NCBI RefSeq assembly: GCF_032118995.1 | Contig: NC_092650.1 | Location: 17,789,501-17,853,500, forward strand | From: Asterias amurensis | Taxonomy: Eukaryota > Echinodermata > Asteroidea > Forcipulatida > Asteriidae | Reading direction: 5' to 3' | Length of the DNA stretch: 64,000 bases | Shown: piece by piece, positions 1 to 9,641 of the stretch | Layout of the letters: each line of letters begins with the position of its first letter | Numbering within the stretch: the stretch's first letter is position 1 | The notes under the pieces: model-generated | What the model was told of the DNA's origin: nothing | The model's database searches: none | What the model saw: only the letters and a program-made list of their open reading frames with translations | Translations under genes and position numbers: made by a program

Positions 1-76
1 ATTGGAACGGATGGTTTAACTGGAACATATGGTTCATTCATAGAGCTCTGGAGTTCATGGTTTAGCCTAGGGATAA

Positions 77-198
77 CTTTCCGTATGGCGCCACCACTTT
101 TTCACTCATTTTTACAAAAAGGGATATCTCATTGAGGTAAATTAGATACTATATTATAGCATATCGAATGAAAAAGTGGTGGCGCCATACGGAAACTT
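77..198. repeat. Inverted-repeat hairpin (MITE-like)
   Basis: Two arms of about 28 bp, roughly 77-104 and 169-197, are near-perfect reverse complements centred on TATGGCGCCACCACTTTTTC, separated by about 60 bp of AT-rich sequence. This is the shape of a short non-autonomous DNA element. I saw no coding sequence and could not fix a target-site duplication. Confidence 0.75.
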
Positions 199-299
199 TT
201 CCTAGCCTAGCCCCAAATTTATGAAGGACTCAACTTTAGACCTGGCCACAAAATGGGGTTAAGCCGACCCGCCGACCCGAAAATGTCTGGTTTGTTTAC

Positions 300-473
300 C
301 TTTGTTGTGCTGTTGAACACGGTGTGGTCAGGGGAATCATTTCGTACTGTGGGCACGAAACTAAAAGCCGACTTTGCTGCTATGGGTTCGCCATTGTCCA
401 TAAGACCAGGATAACTGTTAAGATCACCTGCTTTTTTCCTAAGATCGTCCAAAACTGCCGTAACAACCTCCAT
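300..473 (-). CDS. Possible first coding exon of a gene lying to the left
   Basis: An open frame on the minus strand starts with ATG at 473 (MEVVTAVLDDLRKKAGD...) and reaches a usable splice donor, AAG followed by GTAAAC, at 300/299. That gives 58 codons ending in phase 0. Composition looks protein-like (charged helix-like start, then a Ser/Pro/Asn-rich stretch) and it is not part of any repeat I see in this window. Without splicing the frame continues to a stop at 219. I do not recognise the family, and no second exon can be seen because the gene would continue past the left edge. Confidence 0.3.
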
Positions 474-2800
474 TTTTAGTCTGTTTGAGTTGACAAATTA
501 CGGAACTTCACGCAGCGACAACCAGTTTAGAATGTACATGTGTGTAATTCCGACGGTTCGCAACATCACTATGTCTTGTGTGCACATTAACAACCGGGTT
601 ACCAGCGATCTAAGCAAAGCCCCACTTGTTGTTGAACGTTGTGTACAGAGGGGTGTGGCGTACCCTAGGCAATGCTAGTTTTGATGAATATTCATAAGTC
701 AATTCATTAGGTGGCCAATCAACTCCCGCGCAGTACTTTAACATGAGCTCGGTGCTTTTAGACTGGGGGCCTGCTTATGCAAAAAACTTGCTTAATCAAG
801 CACGGAAATAGCTCTCTTGTTTAACACATGTTACTGGCAAAAACCCCAAGCCATATACAATGCTTATGACTGGTATTTAGCTGTTGTTTACTTAGCATAA
901 CAATTGAGTGGAGTCTTGGCCCAATTTCATAGAGCTGCTTAAGCAAAAATTTCTGCTTAAGCAAAAAGTTCGTTGCTTAGCAATATCAGATTACCGGCCA
1001 AGAATCCTCTCAATTGTAATGCTAAGTAAACAACAGCCTAATACTAGTCATAAGCAATGTATATGGCAGGAAATTTTGGCCAGTAACATGTGTAAAATAA
1101 GTGAGCTATTTTCGTGTTTGCTTAAGCAGCTCTATGAAATTGGCCCCTGATCTCTATGGTACAACTCACTCTTGAAAATTATGTCTACCTCCATTATATT
1201 ACTAAATACTCTATGTTTCGTTGAGAGAGGCTAGGTACATCCATCGTTAAAAGCACTGGACACTATTTACTGAAAACAAAACAAAATTGTAAGCATAAAA
1301 ACTTACTTGGTAACGAACGAACAACGGGAAGCTTTAAAACATTGTAATGAAACGGGCTCCCACGTAACATTTTTTTTTAGCTTGCAAGGAGTAATGCATC
1401 GTTACAATATTTGAATTGACTTCGAGACCTCTTATACAGTTTACCTATTCTGCAATGCAGATAAAAACAGAGCAAACCCGTATAACACAACCAAGTAGAG
1501 TTTTAATTGTTTAAAAACATGTAGATAAATAAAATAACTGCAAACAGAACTATACAAAAATAAATATACTAACCTAAAAAATAATATTGCAATAAAAAAA
1601 TACCATAAAGTAAGTTTTATGATGAAAACGAATAGATAAACGAAAAATAATACAGTGTAAAATACTTAAACCAAACCTTACAAACAAAGCAATTTATAAT
1701 TAAACTTTACATAAATACAAACCAATCGAAAACATGTCACATTTCACGTTTTATAGTATAGTTGTGTTTGTTTATTTCTTTTACAGTAAACATTACAATT
1801 CATACTACAATAAAAAATAGTAACACATAACAAAATAATTGTTTTGGATGGGTGTCACGGACTTCCTGCTTGCAACGAATTGAAGATACATGAACTTTAG
1901 ACTCACTCGGAAACCACCATGAGACAGTTCCCCCAGGTCCAATCACGTAATGTTCGATCGCCCCCTCACCAGGCCAGAAGCCCAACCTCGCTCACAGAGG
2001 GGTTATTGCTTCCTCGGTCTGCTAGATAACACCTGTGCCCACTTTCATAAAGTCTGTGTATAGGCACATAAAAACTGCTAAGCACAGAAGAGTATTGGTA
2101 CGCAGAATCAGGTTACCAGCCAAAATGACATTAAGTTTACATTGTTGTGACTGGTGCCCCACTAATTTTCTTTGCTAACCAAAGACATTTGTTACACGAT
2201 ATTTTCTTCTTTGCACCAACAGTTGCCAAGCGCAGAAATATCAAGAGAAACAGGTTACAGCCACAAATGTGGCTGGTGCCCGACATAATTTTCCACAGTG
2301 AAGAAATGTGTTCAGAAGTATTTTCTGCTTAACACAAAAACAGCTTGATGAAATTGGGCACAGTGGAAAAATTTCAAGGCAATCTTGCCTTGATTGAGAG
2401 TGTGCGCTTAAAGCACATAAAATCGTATGGCAATACAGTGCCGCTGAGCGCCAAATTCCACGGTAAACGCAGCTCCATGAAATTGGGTCCCGATGACATC
2501 TCTAAGAAAAAATCCTCTCTCTAACAAATTAGTTAGACCATACTAAATAGTCATAACATACAAAGTGAAGGTCTGTTTCACTGAGTCATCAATACGAGGC
2601 AACCAAAAGATGAAAAATTAGTTGCATGACCAGCTCTGACCTTTTCTTATCTACCCTTTTTTCAGGACACTGCACCGACCAGACACAAGATAAAAACATT
2701 GCTTAATTGTTGGTGCTATAGATGATACCATCCCATTTGACGCAGTACTGCGAGGAGGTCGGGTTGTTCGTGTGTACTTTAGTGAATCCTATTAAGTAAC
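474..2800. other. Intergenic stretch, repeats and AT-rich DNA
   Basis: No gene is supported. It holds copies of a dispersed repeat built from GCTTAAGCAGCTCTATGAAATTG-like ends (about 768-1146 and 2036-2360). A very AT-rich block at about 1480-1800 has no recognisable feature. Short open frames here fall inside the repeats. Confidence 0.6.
903..1148. repeat. Dispersed MITE-like repeat, family F
   Basis: The ends are inverted: CCCAATTTCATAGAGCTGCT on the left, AGCAGCTCTATGAAATTGG on the right. Inside are many short GCTTAAGCA palindromes. The same element recurs at about 26655-27066, 35688-36273, 40755-41003 and 57433-57681. A reverse half-copy precedes this one at 768-902. Confidence 0.75.
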
Positions 2801-3205
2801 CCTCAGCAAAGCAGAACTAAAGTTTTGAGAGTGACTTTTAGTTTCAATTTTGATATTACAAAAGAGTTTGTAGGCTGTGACTTTGGGTTTAGGCTGTAGG
2901 AGAAACCATTCAAAAGATTATGATATTTCCAAGACAGGCTCTTCAGCAAAGCAGAACTTTAGGAGACTGAGTGACTTTTACTTCCATGTTGGGTACAACA
3001 GAACGAGTTTATAGGCTCTGCCTTGGGTTTGAGACACCAATAAAAACAGAGGAAATTCTCGAGACGGGCTCTTCAGCAAAGCAGACATTTTTGAGAGTGA
3101 CTTTTACTTCCAAGTTGAATATCACAGAACGAGTTTATATGCATATGATGTGACTCTGGATTGGACACCGATCAAAAGAGAGGATATTTTCAAGACAATC
3201 TCCTG
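2801..3205 (+). repeat. Diverged tandem repeat, three copies
   Basis: A unit starting CTTCAGCAAAGCAGA begins at 2801, 2941 and 3071 (periods about 140 and 130 bp). Each unit carries a GAGAGTGACTTTTACTTCCA-like segment and a GAACGAGTTTATAGGC-like segment. The array ends less than 50 bp before the transporter start codon, so it may lie in its promoter or 5' untranslated region. Confidence 0.7.
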
Positions 3206-3252
3206 GTATCTCTGTTGTATTCTCCATTCTCAAAATCAAGTGCACGGGAATC

Positions 3253-3463
3253 ATGAAGAAGGGAATCGTCGCAGCAGACAAGCGGGAGGACGGTGGGTGG
3301 GGCTGGGCCATCGTAGGTGGTACTTTCTTCGCGTTGTTCATCAGGGTCTCTACTGTGAAGGTACTCGCAGTTCTCCTGCCGAGCATCAGGGACGATCTGG
3401 AGATAGATACATCGGTTATTGGTTGGGTTATTAGTGCGATGCTGACGCTATCTGACTTCACAG
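3253..3463 (+). CDS. Transporter coding exon 1 (start, helices 1-2)
   Basis: Starts at ATG 3253. The DGGWGW signature and first membrane segment follow directly, which supports this start. Ends at CACAG followed by GTTAGT in phase 1. An overlapping frame from 3150 is out of register and is a shadow. Confidence 0.88.
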
Positions 3464-6400
3464 GTTAGTTGTGTGTTTTTAAACCATTTTACAGTTGTAT
3501 ATGATTTGAGGCATTGCATGGTGAGGGACCAATGTCCAATATATATTTGGTTTAGGGTAACACCATTTGTGTATCTACACAGGTAGTGATTGTTCTTAGA
3601 GAACTGTCTTTCTTTAATCTACTTCCGCGGAGTAGATTTATCGGATGTTCAGGAGACTTCTAAGTTTTATCGACGGTTGTTTTGAAAATTTTAAATTGCA
3701 TAAAAGTTCACCGACAACCATGTTACTCAGGTGGGATTCGAACCCACTACCTTTGCAGTTCTAGAGCAGTGTCTATAACCAAACGCCTCTCCTCGACAGC
3801 TCTTCCAGCGGCTTGGATGTGTACGCGATGCGGTCACCGCCTGGTGGTGATGACGGGTGGATTGCTCGTCAGTGTCGGCCTCATATTCTGCTCTCTGAGC
3901 ATGGGGGTTTGGTCTCTTCTGTCCCCGCTCGTTTTGGCAGGTATGTTACTCAAATCATCACAAATTTCTAATGTGTCTGTGAAAGGTTTTTAAATGAACT
4001 GTAAAGGATTGGTAGAGACGATGTGACCTCTGACGTCACACGAAAACCATAATAACATGATTCGCGCACATACCGCCGGGCAAAACCTTTGTGTTTTGGC
4101 AGCCAGCTAGAAAGTGTACGCAATCTTACTGTGACTGCGCAACTCAGCGCCCGGCGAAACATGACGTATAGAGTGTTTTGTCAACAGAGGGCGGTTTGAA
4201 TGTAAACATAGGTCACATCGTCTATAGGACACAGAAATATAGTCATAGAGAGTGTTTACGTTTTGTGTGATCAACAATCATGAAACAACAAACCTGTGAA
4301 CATTTGGGCTTGAGGTAGAATAATGACAAAACATGCTCAATCTTCAGCTTGTTTGAATTTTACATTCTCGTAAAATAAGCGTCTATTACTCTCTTCCCCC
4401 ATACTAGCGGTTCCATAAAGAAAACAAATTAAAGTATTTATCTTTGAATTATTATTCAAAACTATTCGGTAATTAAAATTCATTGAGATGATGTCTTGCC
4501 GAACACCTAAACACATTACAAAAGAAGGGAACACTATTATCTAGACTTTACAGAAGAACAAGTCGGAATTGAATTCAGGATTATACAGATACTGCGTGTG
4601 TGATGGGGAGGGGTGTAAGACTTACCAATGCAAGTAACTTCAGAGTAACATACTTCTTTACTGATTTGGGGTTTATCGAAGAAAAAAAATACTAGAGTGG
4701 GACTCGAACCAATGACCTCCGGATTATTACGTGCCGGCGCTCTACCAACTGAGCTATCTAGCCCTACATATTTTAACACTTTTTGCATTTTGTATTGGTT
4801 TTAGGTGTTGGCATGGGCCTGGTAGAGAATCCAACTATCTCCATGGTCACCGTTTACTTCAACGAAAGGTACGCCACAGCTACCAGTCTCGCATTGACCT
4901 CCATCCCAATCGGCATCATGGTGGCCCCACTCATGACGCAGTTCCTCTTAGACACCTACGGATGGAGAGGGGCACTGCTCATGTGGGGTGGAATATCGCT
5001 CCATATGTCGGTATGTGGAGCTCTGCTAAGACCGGTCGCTACCGTGGACTCAGCAGACGGTGATATCGTGGTGTCTCCCGTAACAGACGGGAGTTGCAAA
5101 GCGCGCTGGAAGCAGTTCGTGCGGGCAAGCCACATGTACCTTCTCAAAGACTTCAGTTTCTTCACTATTCTGTGCATCCTGTGCTGTGAGAGATTGTGTT
5201 TTATGGCGTGGATGATCTACCTTGTTCCTCATGCCATCCAGGAAGGGCTGACTCCATACCAGGCCGCCTCGCTGCCCTTGGGCGCAGGCTTCGCTAACTT
5301 CTTCGGTAAGGTCATACAAGGTTTGTTCGTGGACAGTAAACTCGTCACGTCAAACTCTTTGCTCTGTGCCACTGCTTTTGTAGCGGGTCTATGCCTGATG
5401 TTGGACCCACTGGCCGGTACCTTTGCCGGTCGGTTCGTCTTGGGGGTTGTATACGGCCTGGCCGTAGGTACTCTATTCCCACTCGGTGTCACGGTCCTCA
5501 AGGACCTGGTTGGAGAGAGTAGGTTCATCCTGGCGCTTGGTTGGTGTACATTTATAATGGGGATGCTTCGGATGCCTATGGGATTCATTCCAGGTGAGTT
5601 ATCACATCACCTCATTGTCCTTATGTGGAGAGACTGTCGGTTCCTTCAAAATATTTATATTACAATTTTCATGTGGAGACTTTGTATAACGCTATAGGAA
5701 ATCTTCATCAATATCATTGACACACCCTTCAACCAATAAGGACTGTTACAAGTTGCCCGTTGTCCCAAAACCTAATTGGATAAAACCGACTACCAGTAAT
5801 TGTATAGACTATGGGCTAGATAAAATCCAAATGACCACTTTCATAAAGGAAGCTCACCGCTTAATCTTGTCTACTTGCCACACCACACCTGCAACTTATC
5901 CCCTGGAAATTGAACTAAAGTCTGCTGCCACCTAGCGTTCAAAAGTCTCACCGTGTTGGATGGAGTTATTAAAAAACTCCCACCTTCCAGTATTGTGACA
6001 ACATTAATTGTACAGTGTAGTTACATATTCCTTTAAAGGCAGTGGACACTATTGGCAATTGTCAACGACTAGCCTTTACAGTTGGTGTATCTCAACATAT
6101 GCATAAAATAACAAACCTGTGAAAATTTGAGCTCAATCGGTCATCAAAGTTGTGAGATAATAACGAAAGAAAAATAACCCTTGTCACACGAAGTTGTGGG
6201 CGTTTAGATGGTTGATTTCGAGACCTCAAGTTCTAAATCTGAGGTCTCGAAATCAAATTCGTGGAAAATTACTTCTTTCTCGAAAACTATGGCTCTTCAG
6301 AGGGAGCCATTTCTCACAATGTTTCATACCATCAACCTCTCCCCATTACTCGTCACCAAGAAAGGTTTTATGCTAATAATTATTTTGAGTAATTACCAAT

Positions 6401-6945
6401 AGTGTCCACTGCCTTTAAACAATAGAAAACAAACCTTTTGAACGATCGCAGTGATCAGTGTTCATTCAAAACAGTTACAGTGCATTGAAACGTGAACTAT
6501 CACAACAAATTCGGATCATGTTTCTAATCTTGAAATTTGCCTTATCTTTGGTTCATCGGTACCCTTCATTATAAAAACCAATCATTCAACTGTTTTATGC
6601 GAAGAAATATAAACATTTCCCACAGGACTAATAACAATAGCTCTTTAAAATGTCACTATAGCATTAACTATTGAAGGTTAACAAAACAGACGTAATTAAG
6701 TTCCCGCCAATTATTATTTCCCGCCATCTCTAAAAACCTCAGGTTTGCTGTATGACGTCAGCGGCAGCTACGACGCGTCGTTCATCAGTCTGGGGGCCGT
6801 AGAGATGCTACCAGTCCCTCTGTTGATCATTGACCTAATACGTCGGCGTAGCAGGTGGTTCCAATCGAGACGAGACGCCCGGAGAGACGACTACGAGATG
6901 CTCCTTGGTGACTCCGTGGGCAGCAGCTCGTTGGGGGAACAGTGA
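3253..6945 (+). CDS. SLC16-like monocarboxylate-type transporter (MFS), four coding exons
   Basis: Exons are 3253-3463, 3800-3940, 4805-5593 and 6743-6945; every junction is phase 1 with GT/AG sites, giving about 447 residues, close to the usual 450-500 of the SLC16 family. The family signature before helix 1 is present (DGGWGW, residues 13-18). Helices 1-2 lie in exon 1, 3-4 in exon 2, most of 4-11 in exon 3, and the last helix plus a charged cytoplasmic tail in exon 4. The helix-5 region carries the family-like YFNERYATATSLA stretch, and exon 4 starts with the typical LYDVSGSYDASF. The loop between the two six-helix halves is short. SLC16 proteins move monocarboxylates, and some members move other solutes, across the plasma membrane; the substrate cannot be assigned here. 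Introns carry a tRNA-SINE fragment, a MITE, a tRNA-like sequence and a family A MITE. Confidence 0.9.
3515..3665 (+). repeat. Dispersed repeat, possibly retroelement-derived
   Basis: This intron segment (for example GTGTATCTAC, then ATCTACTTCCGCGGAGTAGA) matches the reverse complement of about 28985-29126 over some 130 bp. Both copies lack coding sequence. The second copy lies just downstream of a hammerhead-like core, hence the tentative link to Penelope-type or similar retroelements. Confidence 0.55.
3700..3799 (-). repeat. tRNA-derived SINE fragment
   Basis: The plus strand contains TGGGATTCGAACCCAC, the reverse complement of a tRNA B box, followed by the same flank (TTCTAGAGCAGTGTCT) as the fuller copies at 54470 and 27960. 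It is truncated at the exon 2 acceptor, and the SINE end may even supply part of the acceptor region of the transporter. Confidence 0.7.
3800..3940 (+). CDS. Transporter coding exon 2 (helices 3-4)
   Basis: Encodes RCGHRLVVMTGGLLVSVG and a hydrophobic run, matching the helix 2/3 loop (basic, G-R) and helix 3 of SLC16 proteins. Two in-phase acceptors exist: CGACAG at 3799 and TTCCAG at 3808. The first adds three residues (ALP) and fits family length better, so I chose it. Ends GGCAG followed by GTATGT. Confidence 0.8.
4010..4226. repeat. MITE in transporter intron 2
   Basis: Terminal inverted repeats GAGACGATGTGACCT (left) and AGGTCACATCGTCT (right) flank about 190 bp with no open frame of note. 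TA or TATA next to each end suggests a TA target duplication, as in Tc1/mariner-type elements. Confidence 0.7.
4686..4768 (-). tRNA. tRNA-like sequence, probably a pseudogene or SINE head
   Basis: Read on the minus strand it has a D arm with box A (TAGCTCAGTTGGTAGAGC), a CCGGC...CCGG anticodon-like hairpin and a B box (GGTTCGAGTCC), followed by a run of eight T that would stop Pol III. The anticodon loop is two bases too long and the T stem has mismatches, so it is unlikely to be a working tRNA. It ends about 40 bp before transporter exon 3. Confidence 0.5.
4805..5593 (+). CDS. Transporter coding exon 3 (most membrane helices)
   Basis: Acceptor TTTTAG at 4804, donor CCAG followed by GTGAGT at 5593, phase 1 at both ends. 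Contains GVGMGLVENPTISMV, the YFNERY motif, the short central loop (about residues RPVATVDSADGD to KARWKQF) and helices 7-11 including FGKVIQGLFVD. Uninterrupted over 263 codons. Confidence 0.9.
6033..6418 (+). repeat. MITE family A, full copy with TTAA at both ends
   Basis: About 385 bp between TTAA sites. The ends are inverted: AGGCAGTGGACACTATTGG on the left and CCAATAGTGTCCACTGCCT on the right (the left end of this copy has one change). Near the middle is a CGAGACCTCA...TGAGGTCTCG hairpin. Other copies: 13636-13995, 15346-15735, 24983-25367, 27416-27785, 31719-32086, 36676-37036, 45473-45858. Short open frames inside it recur in every copy and are not genes. Confidence 0.85.
6743..6945 (+). 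CDS. Transporter coding exon 4 (last helix, C-terminal tail, stop)
   Basis: Acceptor ACCTCAG at 6742, completes a Gly codon, then LLYDVSGSYDASFISLGAVE, a hydrophobic segment and a basic tail rich in Arg that ends ...SSSLGEQ and TGA at 6943-6945. The YDVSGSYDASF motif is typical of the helix 11/12 loop in SLC16 proteins. Confidence 0.88.
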
Positions 6946-7830
6946 CTGACTAATGACGAGGCTACGGCTCATTGATTGCTTCTCTGCGTCTGTTCTTACA
7001 AAATTTACTGTAATAACGTCAATAACTTCAGTTTTTTAATAGGGGGGTGGTCAGATGATCTCATCAACTTGGTTCTTCTCACCCATACACTCTTGCTTTG
7101 CTGCCCTCTATCGAGCTCATTAATCCATGAACCAAGTGTCACACTTAAAGACTAAACAGCAAACAGTTGTCAATTGGTCACACAAATCAAAAGTTTAATT
7201 ATCATGTTGACAACTTTGTTGAATCTGTCGAAAAAAAGGCGAAAGCCAAGGGAGTGGGTTAGGCAAGTGAGTTCATTGTCCTTTTCCAAGCAACGACTAG
7301 GCTACATGGGTTCAGGTTTAGGCTCATCTCCTGCTACACCGACTATCGTGCTTTATATCCACGGTTTCGGCAATTATTTAAGTGTTCTTACAAGTTATTG
7401 ATTTATTTATTATGTATGGGATATCTGCCGACCTAGATCAACTGTCACCGGGAGCACGTCGCTATCCTTTTTCCGGGGTGACACGTCATGGTTACCCCGT
7501 TTACAGTGTCAGTGAAGGATGCAAGCTTGGGTATACAGCGGCGTGAGCTAGCACAGGACCTTGTCGGATGGGACACAGGGTGATGGGGGATGTTTTTATA
7601 GGCGGCGTGGCTGCATGTCAGAGTGATTGGGAGCCCCCCCCCCCCCCCCCCCTGGCTCAGCCGCTGATCCACTAGGGATTTGGTTGCAGAGCAGAGTGCC
7701 CTACTTTCCAAATCTCACAACTTCTTATCATTTTATAAAATTGGTGGCACTGTGTATACTTTATGTCCTCTAACCCAACATACACTCGGGTCTGCCATAC
7801 GACAATCAACCATTAAACCAAACTTTCTTA
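6946..7830. other. Downstream flank of the transporter
   Basis: No gene seen. Presumably includes the 3' untranslated region of the transporter. A run of about 17 C lies at 7635-7652. The open frames here lack support. Confidence 0.5.
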
Positions 7831-8040
7831 GGGCCATGTCACACGAGGCAATTTACAGGCAACCAGTTCTAGGCAATCTCCAAGAAGACAAAACATTCAC
7901 ATTTTCATTTCTACATAATTGTCTTGGGGACAGTACCATAGTATTAGAGCAACTATCTGCTGTACTACCAAATCGTTCCTTTAACCTGCAGCGCAGTTGG
8001 TTGCCTCCAAGTTGCCTGTAAAAAATGGCCTCATGTGATC
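7831..8040. repeat. Inverted-repeat MITE, family J
   Basis: Left end GCCATGTCACACGAGGCAAT and right end GTTGCCTGTAAAAAATGGCC are degenerate inverted repeats, each followed inward by a GGCAACC-type motif. A second copy begins at about 8051 and resumes at about 8700-8795 after an inserted element. Confidence 0.6.
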
Positions 8041-8174
8041 ATAGAGCTAGGGCCCTTAGGGCCACACGAGACGGTTTATATGCAACCAATTCCAGGCAAT
8101 ATCCAGGAAAAAGCCATTCACATTAATGTTCACATATTATTCTTGGGGATCGTAAGACATTGTTTGAACAATTA

Positions 8175-8700
8175 TTCATAAATACCACAGACAGTTTCGC
8201 TATTCCTATTGGTAGAGAGCGCGTCACGTGGGTGTGTATAAACCTTTGTTTGTGACCAGTAAAATGTGTTGAAACATGGGCGTGACACGCGAGCTTGCAC
8301 CTGTGCTTATAAGACAATTTCTGCATTCCTATTGGTCGAGAGCAACGGCCGGGACAGTTGTGCCACATCACGAGATACGCGCGACGCGCACAACATTCCC
8401 TTATAAGGAGTTTTTTTACCCAACGGCGGCGGAGGGCCTTACCATTTTATAGCTGGAGGGGTGTTGTGTTTAAAAAATCATTGAACAAAAGTTTTTGCAT
8501 TTATTTTACTTTTTAACCGAAAAGGTATTTATGAATGGGATCAAAGTGTGTTTAATCGGTTTTCAACTAGTAGTTTAAACCCGCTGAGGCCTGGTTCTTG
8601 ATAATTTACCTCGACTTTGTCTCGCTAAAATTATCAAGAACCAGGCCTCGTTTGGGTTTAAACCAATAGTTGAAAACCTCTTCACCACAAATTGATTCCC
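8175..8700 (+). repeat. Palindrome-bearing repeat inserted in a family J element
   Basis: Contains an imperfect palindrome with arms of about 50 bp (8559-8610 and 8627-8678; core AGGCCTGGTTCTTGATAATT). The whole segment recurs in reverse orientation at 14455-15000, and a piece recurs at 22676-22790. The J element sequence is interrupted at about 8170 and resumes at about 8702 with its other half. Confidence 0.65.
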
Positions 8701-8899
8701 TGACTCATGCTACCATAGAGTGGTAGCACACACTGCAGTTGGATGCCTTCAAGTTGTCGCACAAATTGCCTCGTGTCACAAGGCCCTTATAGTACACTCG
8801 ATTCGTAAGTATTGAGTCTGTGACTGCAAAAACTAACCCAAGAAAACAAACAAGCTTCGTGCTGAAGGGCCATGTCACCATGGCAGGCAATCTTCAATA

Positions 8900-9640
8900 T
8901 TAAGATACAAACACGCTTGATACATCGTTTAATATGCAACTTCTTGGGGAAAAAAACAACTGTACCTTAAGAAAAACCTTTCTCGCGTTAAGCGTGTGCA
9001 TGTGGCCACATGCATAGAATCGTGGTGACCTGACGAACTTGCCCTTCTCGACAATAACCCCCATTACCTAATTATTTGCCGCACCGTCGTTGATGAAACG
9101 TGCACGCGTAAAAGGTTATCAGTGGCCTATAGTCCTTGCTCTAGTGTGCCATTGTTTGTCATCCAATATGGCGGTCAATGACGTCATGTTTAATCCATCT
9201 GTTGATCCAATGTCTTTATGAATGTAACAGCGGTCCTCCCCGGGGGTGGGGTTGTCCTTTCCCACCCCCACACGCACGTTTTCAACAGGTTGGCAAATTG
9301 CCTATAGTATTGTCAAGCTCATCTATGTTGTTAATAATACGGAATTGTCGTAACAGGTCATTATGTCAAATTAAACTCTTTTCGTTGTTATTATGAAAAA
9401 GTGCAATTGTCATTTGCGTTCTAACAAACTGTAAGGTAGCTTGCATAAATGGTTGTGTGATAGCTACCAGGGTAATGAAAGAGGCTCATTTGGGAAATTT
9501 TCAATTAAGCTGGAAAATATCCAATCAATTTGACAATCTCATCTAGAAAAAAATGGCTGGTTTTAATGGGTACTATGAACTAATTGGTAAAGCGTTCAAT
9601 TTATTCAACCACTGGTGAAGTATTGTATACACTTCCATCA
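8900..9640. other. Intergenic, nothing recognised
   Basis: Apart from a degenerate family J fragment at about 8870-8960 I see no gene, RNA or clear repeat boundary in this stretch. Confidence 0.4.
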
Positions 9641-9641
9641 C

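Noticed and set aside
3150..3434. Open frame overlapping transporter exon 1
   Set aside because: Out of register with the SLC16 reading frame and without similarity; a shadow frame.
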